NCBI RefSeq assembly: GCF_030272615.1
Contig: NC_081415.1
Span: forward strand, 375,487,392 to 375,551,391
DNA from: Cryptomeria japonica
Lineage: Eukaryota; Streptophyta; Pinopsida; Cupressales; Cupressaceae
Direction of reading: 5' to 3'
Length of the DNA: 64,000 bases
Shown: positions 56,591 to 64,000 of the stretch, piece after piece
Layout: every line of letters begins with the position of its first letter
Numbering within the stretch: position 1 is the first letter of the stretch
The notes under the pieces: generated by a model
Told to the model about the DNA's origin: nothing
The model's database searches: none
The model's input: only the letters and a program-made list of their open reading frames with translations
Program-made: the position numbers and the translations under genes

Positions 56591-57720
56591 TGTAGACATC
56601 AAAATTTGATTAGTTTGTGCATTTATGTCTTGTTTTGATCTATCAGATTCAACATGTGGGGTAAAATATGGCTCCCATAAGGGTTGAGCCCATCATGCTA
56701 CCATTTTGTGTTTCTATCAAAGCTGAGAGTATTTCTTATGTCATGAAAGCTCAAGCAAGAGGAAACTCATTATTCATAACAATGAGCTAATGATACCACT
56801 TTTATAAACAAGAAGCTTCAGCTCAATGGAACTATATTTACATAAGAAAGGCCATCAAAAGCCCAATGGAACAGTCATAATGTGTGAGAGAATGAAGATT
56901 CAAAAGAAGGAAAATTGCAATCATGTAGCACATGTTATGCACAACATCTTGTAGCAACATTAAGGACAGAAAAATGATTAAGGATCACTATAATAGTAAC
57001 ATAGATCTTCACCATCATTGTTATGTTAGTAGTGGATAGAGGGAAGACAAAACTAAACATAGTCAAAATGCAATCTAATAAGTTTTGTCATTCATTAATA
57101 GTGGTCACCTTCAAAGTAGGCAATGGTGATCTGCAATAAGATGGCAACAAAGCATACAAAAGAGGCATAAGGACAAGGTTTTCACAGTCACATAAGTGCC
57201 ATTGATGAACTATAGTGATGGAAAAACAAAACCAACAACATTCAAGTAAATGGTAGCTATTTTCATGAGAGAGATAGAGCTACAGTCGAAAACCCTAAAC
57301 CACAATCTCAGTAGTGGAAGGTGCACAAGATTTGATGTCATATTACCTTGGAATAGCCAGTCTTCAAAAACAAAAGCACTACATATAGTGATCTTAGTCA
57401 CAATAATAGCTATGGAGTAGGTAATGGCCATAGTCTCCAAAACCCGACACAGGAAAAGCTCATTCAAATGGAGATTAACTTACTAGGAGCGACTGCAATG
57501 TTTGCAAGCTCTGCAAATTGTTTCCAAAATTCCTTCACAAATTCCTCAAGAAAATCCCCATGGTGACGCTCAAAAGGAAACTTAGAAGCAATGACAAAGA
57601 AGATGAAATTAATCATTTAGGGTTTGTATGACCCTAATATGCCCGACTACACTAAGGCATTTTTGCCTTTTCTTTTAGCATATTTTCTCTCTTACAAATG
57701 CCCCATGGGTAGTAAAATAA
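56591..57720 (+). repeat. Probable 3' LTR start; right end unresolved
   Basis: Begins TGTAGACATCAAAATTTGAT after a polypurine tract. No partner LTR is in the window, so the end given is only a guess. The 5' part of this element is not present to the left either, which suggests truncation. Confidence 0.4.
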
Positions 57721-57762
57721 AAAATTTGTTTTACTTTTGTATCCTTTCTTCAATGTTATGAT

Positions 57763-57857
57763 ATTTATTAAGTGATTTATGATTGATCACTTAATAAATA
57801 ATATTAATGTAATAATTAATATTTATTAAGTGATGAGTTATAAATCACTTAACAAAT
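57763..57857. repeat. Pair of AT-rich hairpins
   Basis: atttattaagtga (57763-57775) pairs perfectly with tcacttaataaat (57787-57799). A second near-perfect stem uses 57821-57834 and 57844-57857. The two stem-loops share the same arm sequence. Confidence 0.75.
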
Positions 57858-58289
57858 ATTTCTTATAGAAGTAGGATGACATGTGTTGCCCATTTTATTT
57901 ATTGAGAAAAGGATGTAACCGATAAATTAAATGACAAATACCAAGTCAAAAAGGAGATGAGGATAAAATTTATGAGTAGAGACCAAGTGTATAAAAGGTG
58001 TCATGGAAAGTGCCAATTTTATAGGGCTCATGTGCCAAAGATATAGGGGAGGTTGAAGAGTTGTTAAACACTTGGAGGAGATATACGAGTTGTTTGAGCA
58101 GATTTAGGGGTTTTTTGAGTCAATTTACAGAAGGTTAATGTATTTTGAGGAGTCATCATGTTTGACATGGTCAAACTTGACCTTTTCACCTATTTGGAGG
58201 TCTTTTAGAAGAGATCTTGTTGCTAGATTTTGGGATTTTTGAAGGCATCTGACCCAAGTTGGCTTTTTGTTCTTTGGTGGAACCACTTG
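57858..58289. other. No gene recognised
   Basis: Joins the hairpin pair to the PMD remnant. No coding sense seen. Confidence 0.4.
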
Positions 58290-58965
58290 GGCTTTGCTAC
58301 ATATTCACGTTGTTGACTCATTAGCAGTTCTGAGGGTAGCTGATGGATTCAGACCTACAAAGTGGGCTCGTGTTGACGTAATTGGATTGGTTCATCTAGT
58401 GCATATGCCTCATATTAGATCTCACATGACCATATTGACTACATTAGCAGAGAGATGGAGGAGCAACACTGTCATTTTTCACTTGCTGATTGGGGAGATT
58501 ATTGTTACTAGTGAGGACATATATCACATTTTGAGATTGTCGATTAGAGGAGTTCGGGAAATCGCAGATGAGACACCCCCAAATAATTCTATACATAGAT
58601 TAGTTGGGATAAGGGTTTATGCCACATGCAGTTATCATTGGATTAGGCTCTACAGCAGGCACCACCTAATCGACATATTTACTTTTTTCTATGTGCACTA
58701 GTTAGTAGCTTCATTTTGTCAGATAGAGGTAGGCAATTAGTTGTACTCAACATGATACAGGTATGAATTGATGCAATAGATGGCAGTCGACTGATGGCTT
58801 TGGGGACACTCATTTTGATTGAGTGAGTTATATAAAGAGCTCCATCAGATATGTTACCATGAAGGTCACAGTTTTGGCTATGTGACTTTTCTTCAGGTAT
58901 GGGCATGGGAGCATTTTGCAATGTTGGATTTATGTGAATGTTGTCATCAATGTCAAACCCGGTGA
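58290..58965 (+). pseudogene. PMD remnant, plus strand
   Basis: LRVADGFRPTKWARVDVIGL, AERWRSNTVIFHL and EDIYHILRLSIRGVRE are nearly the same as the inverted copy at 55324-55668. Beyond a stop at 58699 and frame changes it continues ELYKELHQICYHEGHSFGY and VTFLQVWAWEHFAMLDLC, matching LAHMYREMHEIV and ILQVWAWEHLPI of element B. It therefore retains more of the domain than the inverted copy. No polypurine tract or LTR in the matching (minus) orientation was found next to it. Confidence 0.72.
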
Positions 58966-59955
58966 TCTAGTTAGGACTAGATGTGGCATAAGCGGTTTTG
59001 GTATTGCAGGTTGAATATCAATGGGAGATAGGTATGTATGTGATATGAAGTAGTAAGGCATAGATAATATACTGGAGTCATCTCTGGAAAATCTTCATCT
59101 GTATAATCTTGTGTTGTGCTTGTCTTGGTTTATATCCACTTCTGGTATTAGTTGTGTGTGTTCTTGATGCAGGAGCATCCCCGGTTCATAGCAACCTTTC
59201 ATCAACCAAAAATATTTTCTTTCTATTTTTCTTTATGTTTGTAGTTTCAACATTTCTTTCTGTGTGTCCTGATTTTGGCTCACCGGATCCTGTGGAGTTG
59301 GATTCTACTTGAAGACTTAATCATCTTTCTTATTTCCATACCACATCGCATTTGGATCGTTTTCTGGTAAGATGTCACTATAGGTTTCCTTCATAGTTTC
59401 TTGTTACTGGTTGACAGGACCTATATTGGTGATCTACTGGAACCCCTTTTGAAGCTTGCAGATCCTTGGGCATTGATTATGATGTTCCTTGGAATGTGGC
59501 CGACATTTTCCCACGATCTACACTTCATCCTTTGGATTTTTCAAAGGAATCTTGTGGCGGAGGCCGACCTTGTTGATTTTACATGTTAGGTCTTGTTCTT
59601 CGGGTTTTGATCCCTTTTTGGGCCGACCGGATCCCCTTGGATCGTATATAAAATTATAATTGTACATTAGAATGTAACAATTGAACAATGAAGAAGCTAG
59701 AATAAGCATAGAAGATAGATCTTAAGATTAAAGGTCTCAGTTGTGACCTATTCTGTACTTTAAGAATGTTTTAGCAGGCCTGTGAGATGATTATGTTGTA
59801 ACCCGGTTGTTACTGGTTGGTTGTAATCAATTTTCATATTATAATGCAATTTGTTCCGCATTGCCTCTATCATATCTTTGTCTTTTCATTGTGTTTAATT
59901 TTGTTGATCGGGTCTAGATTGATCTCTTTGAGGTCCCTCACTGGTGACTACTTCA
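58951..59955 (+). repeat. Probable 5' LTR of element E, left end uncertain
   Basis: The right end is fixed by CA two bases before the primer site. The left end is placed where PMD homology stops and a TG appears. The partner LTR lies outside the window, so length is unverified. Confidence 0.45.
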
Positions 59956-59957
59956 AG

Positions 59958-59969
59958 TGGTATCAGAGC
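59958..59969 (+). promoter_or_regulatory. Primer binding site, tRNA-iMet type
   Basis: TGGTATCAGAGC, identical to the site of the 8.9-kb element at 18110-18121. Confidence 0.9.
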
Positions 59970-60239
59970 GAGTTTTTTCATTCCAAAGGTTGTGTGTTTT
60001 GAGGTTTTTGTTGTAGGGTGGTGGATTGTGGATCCCACCTGCAACTGCAGAGGACCAGCGTGAACGATGGTGTGAAGAGAAGATAGGAATGGTGGAGTAT
60101 GTGTAAATGCAGACCCTACTGTGATGGAAATATTATGAGGGATAACAGCCTGATTGGAACTTGTGGAGATAGCCCAAAGAAGAGGCCAACATATTGAAGA
60201 TGTAAGTGAAGATGAAGGAGAAGAAGCCCGGTAAAACAA

Positions 60240-61217
60240 GTAAACCCTTCGACGGTTGATCCGAATGAAGAAAGGTTTTTGAGGGATTTGAGTAGGCTTA
60301 ATACTAAACCTCATTTTACCCCACCAAAATATGATGGGAAGTTGGATTCGGATGAATTGATGGATTGGATCTCGAAAATGGAGAAATATTTTAATTTTGA
60401 AAACACTGCAGAAGAAAGGAAGGTGAAATATTTATGTACCCAGTTGAAAGGTCATGCATCTCTTTGGTGGGAACATTTGCAAGTTGATAGACAAAGAAGA
60501 GGTAAAGAGAAGATTAAGACATGGGATCAGATGAGTGCTAAGTTGAAGTCAAAATTTATGCCAGTTGATTATCAAGTGAATCTGTTTTGGAAGTTGCAGA
60601 ATTTGAGATAGAAGGAATCTATTGTGAAGGAATACACTGAAGCATTTTACAAGTTGAACATCAGATCTGGACATGTTGATGATGAAGTTGAACATGTTGC
60701 AAGATATTTGAATGGATTATGGGTGTCTATACAAGATGAGCTTAGTTTGATCAAATTAGAAAGTGTTAAGGAGTCTTAACAATCTGCCCTAAAGGCAAAA
60801 GAGAAGCTAAGCAAAAGACATGAGCAAAGGCAGAGAGGTAGAGGTGGAAGGTTTATTGGAGGTAGGTTTCAAGGAGGAAGAGGATATACTGAAGGTAGAG
60901 GAATCTGTACAAATCAAACCAAGGACAAGGAAGTGAACAAAGAAGGTAATTCATATCGGAAGAAGGATAGAAATTTCTACCGGAGGAGAGAACCGGATGG
61001 CTACCAGAATAAGAATTTTGGAAGACAAGACAAGAGAACATTCATAGGAACTTGCTATAAGTGTGGAGGAGAAGGACATCGTACTTTCAAGTGTAAGAAG
61101 ACAGATAATACTGAAAGAGCAGTAGTGATGGAAGAAAACCCCATCGGATCAAATAATAAACCGAAAGATGGAGAACTGTTGATGATGAGGAGAGCTTTGT
61201 GTCATACCAGAAGATAG
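60240..61217 (+). pseudogene. gag: Gag of element E
   Basis: Capsid domain: FTPPKYDGKLDSDELMDWI, YLCTQLKGHASLWWEHLQ and QMSAKLKSKFMPVDYQVNLF. Past a TAG at 60609 it continues VKEYTEAFYKL, and past a TAA at 60777 it runs into a Gly/Arg-rich RNA-binding stretch (RGRGGRFIGGRFQGGRGY). The knuckle CYKCGGEGHRTFKC lies near 61054-61095. Ends at TAG 61215. About the usual length of gypsy Gag. The N-terminal start is not clear; the first in-frame Met of the open segment is at 60279. Confidence 0.85.
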
Positions 61218-61697
61218 GAAGAGCCCTTACAGAGGAAGAATTTGTTCAAGACCAGATGTAAGGTATTTGGTAAGTGTTGTAAAGTTGTTATTGATAGTGG
61301 TAGTTCAAATAATCTTATTTCAGAAGAGATGGTGAATAAGTTGAATTTGGAGAGATTGAAACACCCTAAGCCTTATCAAATAGCATGGATTCAAGATGAA
61401 CATAAGTTATTAGTAAATTAGAAATGGTTGGTGAAATTGAAATTTTGGAATTATCATGATGAAGTCTTGTGTGATATTATGCCTATGGATATTTGTCATC
61501 TTTTGTTGGGTATACCTTGATAGTTTGATAGACAGGAAGTACATGATGGGAGGAAGAATGCATACACTATTGTGGCCAATGGGATGAAGAAAACCTTTTT
61601 GCCTTTGGAGGAACCTTTGAATAATGAAGTTTGTACGAATGCTAGAATCTACTTGGTAGATAGAAGGAAATTCCTGGATGGATTGAAACATTAGACT
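61218..61697 (+). pseudogene. pro: Protease of element E
   Basis: VVIDSGSSNNLISEEMVNKL carries the D-S-G active site near 61295. Then LLVN, a TAG near 61420, VLCDIMPMDICHLLLG (protease C-terminal signature), adjacent stops near 61519 and a final stop before 61698. Broken at several places. Confidence 0.8.
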
Positions 61698-62640
61698 ATG
61701 TGTTTTGCCTTAATTCCTAAGAAGACTGAGAATCCGGATCATGAAGAGGAACAACTGGAAGAGATCAAAGATTTGCTGATAGAATATGAAGACATCATTT
61801 CAGATAATGTACCTGATAGATTACCACTTGTGAGAAGTATCAGTCATTGCATGGACATGGTTCCCGGAGCTAGTTTTCCTAACAAAGTTGCACACCGGAT
61901 GACACCGGCAGAGAATGAAGAACTAAATAGACAAGTGCGGGAGTTGTTGAAGAAAGGTTTGATCAGGGAAAGTCTGAGCCCTTGTGCATTACCAGTAGTA
62001 TTAGCACCTAAGAAGAATGAAGAGTGGAGACTGTGTACTGATTCCAAAGCAATAAACAAGATCACAGTGAAATACCGGTTTCCTTTGCCTAGGATAGATG
62101 ACATAATGGACTGTTTGAGTGGAGCCAAATACTTTACAAAGATAGATTTGAAGAGTGGATTTCATCATATCAGAATTAGAGAAGGAGATGAGTGGAAGAC
62201 AACAATTAAGACAAATGAAGGATTGTATGAATGGTTGGTGATGTCTTTTGGGTTAACTAATGCACTAAGTACTTTCATAAGGCTGATGAATGAGGTATTG
62301 AAGAAATTATTGGGTAAGTTTGTTATTGTATATCTGGATGACATTCTGATTTTTAGTAAGAAAAAAGAGGAGCATTTGTTGCATTTGAGACAAGTTTTGC
62401 ACAAGTTGAGAGAAGAAAAGTTGTTGATAAATATCAAGAAGTGTACTTTCATGAAGGATGAGTTAGTCTATTTGGGATTTGTGATATCTGAGGATGGTTT
62501 GAAGATGGACCTTGAGAAAGTAAAAGCAATCGTTGAGTGGCCTACATTGGGAAGCATTGGAGAGGTAAGATCATTTCATGGATTGGCTAGTTTTTAATGA
62601 AAGTTCATCAAAAATTTTAGTTCAGTTTGTAACCCTCTGA
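61698..62640 (+). pseudogene. pol: Reverse transcriptase of element E
   Basis: Open 61698-62597. LPLVRSISHCMDMVPGA, NEEWRLCTDSKAINKITVKY, KYFTKIDLKSGFHHIRIREG, SFGLTNALSTFIRLMNEVL and FVIVYLDDILIFSKKKEEHL (YLDD catalytic pair), then YLGFVISEDGLKMDLEKVKA. CTDSKAINK replaces the more usual C-x-D-Y/F-R-x-L/I-N pattern. Two consecutive stops near 62596-62601 cut the thumb before KFIKNFSSVCNPLTE. Confidence 0.92.
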
Positions 62641-63270
62641 CTGAGACCATGAAGGGAGATCAGAAGGAATTCAAGTGGACCACCAGAGAAAACAAAATTT
62701 TTGAACTATTGAAGCAGAAAGTGACTGAGAAACCCATGTTACCTTTACCGGATTTCAATAAAGTATTTCAAGTGGATTGTGATGCAAGTGGAACAACAAT
62801 AGGAGCAATCTTGAGTCAGGAAGGGGGAGTAGTACTAGCTTATTCTGGTGAGAAGATGAATGATGTCTGGAGGAGATATTCAGTGTATGATCAGGAGTTT
62901 TATGCCATATTTCAAGCCTTGAAGAAATGGAGACATTACATGTTGCCTAAGGGGTTTGTGTTGTACACAAATCATCAAGCTTTGCAGTATTTGAATAGTC
63001 AGAGTAAGTTGAATCAGAGACATATGAGATGGGTAGAATTTTTACAGAGTTACACCTTTGTGTTGAAGCATAGAAGTGTAAAATCTAACAAAGTTGTTGA
63101 TGCATTAAGTGGGAGAAGGAATTTGCTGACAGAGATGAGAGTGACAGTATTAGGATTTGAAGAATTGAAGACTTTGTATGATGATGACCCGATTTTTGCT
63201 AAACCTTGGAAAGCATGTAGAGAACTAGTTATGGTAGACAAAATCAAGTGGTTGGATTACTTCATTTAGG
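62641..63270 (+). pseudogene. pol: RNase H of element E
   Basis: FQVDCDASGTTIGAILSQ (first Asp), YSVYDQEFYAIFQALKKWRH (Glu region), FVLYTNHQALQYL (the usual D is N in this TNHQAL box) and SNKVVDALSGRR (last Asp). A single RNase H, in contrast to element B. The Asp-to-Asn change at a catalytic position would weaken or abolish activity if real. Confidence 0.88.
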
Positions 63271-64000
63271 ATGGGATGTTATTCAGATGAGTTTAGTTGT
63301 GCATACCTAAGAGTTCTATGAGGGAGAATCTGATAAAGGAGAAACTTAGTGGGGGATTAGTTGGACTTTTTGGTATTGATAAAACGGTAGCATTGGTGAG
63401 TGAGCAGTATTCTTAGCCCTAGATTCATAAGGATGCTAAGAAATATGTGCAAAGTTGTAGAGTTTGTCAAGTTGCAAAGGGTAGTAGTCAGAATGTGGGA
63501 TTGTATAAACCTTTGACAATACCGATAAGACCTTGGGAGGATAGAATCATGGATTTCATACTTGGATTGCCTAAAACACTGAGAGGGAATGATTCCATAT
63601 TTGTGGTAGTGGATAGATTCTTGAAGATCTCTCATTTCATACCTTGTAAGAAGACATCAAATGCATTACATGTAGCAGACCTATTTTTCAAGGAACTAGT
63701 GAAATTGCATGGATTACCTAAGAGCATAGTTTCAGATAGAGATACTAAGTTTGTTGGCTATTTTTGGAGAACACTTTGGAAGAAGATGAAGAAAGATTTG
63801 AAGTTTAGTTCTACTTTTTATCCACAGACTAATGGACAGACAAAAGTAGTTAACCGGAGCTTAGGAAATTTGTTGAGATGTTTAGTTGGAGATAAAACCG
63901 AAAGTTGGGATTTCATCCTTGAACAAGCAGAGTTTGCCTACAACAATTTATTAAATAGGAGTACCGGAAGAACATCTTTTGAGATTATTACCAAAATGAA
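63271..64000 (+). pseudogene. pol: Integrase of element E, incomplete at window end
   Basis: Several stops at 63268-63420 precede the zinc-binding part: KLSGGLVGLFGIDKTVAL, where the second His of the usual GHFG motif is Leu, then CRVCQVAKG. Core: RIMDFILGLPKTL (Asp), SIVSDRDTKFVG (Asp), NGQTKVVNRSLGN. The last should hold the catalytic Glu (Q-T-E-V-V-N-R) but has Lys. The frame runs open to 64000. Inactive as read. Confidence 0.85.

Larger units (their letters stand above)
58951..64000 (+). mobile_element. Element E: Ty3/gypsy retrotransposon (chromovirus-like), cut by window end
   Basis: An LTR-like stretch ends at 59955, followed by an iMet primer site (59958-59969), gag with one CCHC knuckle, protease, RT, RNase H and integrase in plus orientation. 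The order and motif style (VIDSGSS, YLDDILIFS, single RNase H) fit chromovirus-type gypsy. The chromodomain would lie beyond 64000. Numerous stops indicate an old copy. The left boundary at 58951 (TGTCAAACCC) is a guess. Confidence 0.8.

Overview
The window looks like nuclear DNA of a seed plant with a large, repeat-rich genome, plausibly a gymnosperm. It is AT-rich, has one intron-containing plant gene (an early nodulin 93-like gene), and is otherwise nested plant LTR retrotransposons, LINE and SINE remnants and decayed intergenic DNA. No rRNA gene, tRNA gene, CRISPR array or bacterial-style operon was seen. Species assignment is inference.

Layout. 1-2.9 kb: no recognisable gene. 3.0-5.4 kb: a 2.4-kb element with very long imperfect terminal inverted repeats, telomere-like (CCCTAA-type) tandem repeats in its core, and a tRNA-derived SINE inserted in its left arm. 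5.9-6.5 kb: four-exon ENOD93-like gene, with short inverted repeats outside both ends. 8.1-10.08 kb: decayed LINE reverse transcriptase on the minus strand, cut by an 8.9-kb LTR element (10085-18992, minus) with perfect 5-bp target duplications, a tRNA-iMet primer site, a multi-zinc-knuckle Gag and a large unknown ORF where pol should be. 20.2-21.3 kb: a candidate LTR with a primer-site-like motif on one side and a polypurine tract on the other. 22.4-24.3 kb: decayed Ty3/gypsy gag, minus strand. 25.0-31.65 kb: element A, a shortened Tat-type Ty3/gypsy derivative without pol. 34550-54416: element B, a 19.9-kb Tat/Ogre-type Ty3/gypsy element with 1.15-kb LTRs, tRNA-Lys primer site, gag, protease, G-patch, RT, two RNase H domains and integrase, split by a shortened chromovirus (44446-46758) and carrying an antisense plant-mobile-domain (PMD) ORF near its 3' end. 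55.3-56.6 kb: the 3' end of another such element, again with antisense PMD. 58.3-59.0 kb: a third PMD remnant, in the opposite orientation. About 59-64 kb: a Ty3/gypsy element with iMet primer site, gag, protease, RT, RNase H and integrase, running off the window.

Most interesting signal: elements A and B carry arrays of the 8-bp palindrome TCGTACGA and variants at spacings of mostly 21-22 or 30-32 bp, that is, two or three turns of B-DNA. In element B they lie in the leader upstream of gag on the plus strand and also upstream of the PMD ORF on the minus strand. The element ending near 56.6 kb has a different GC-rich palindromic motif in the same place, upstream of its antisense PMD ORF. This suggests a coupled system of phased DNA sites and an antisense PMD gene carried by these retrotransposons. 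The link is inference. The motifs, spacing and ORF position are visible in the sequence.

All retroelement ORFs described here contain stops or frameshifts or are incomplete, so no copy in the window looks autonomous as it stands.
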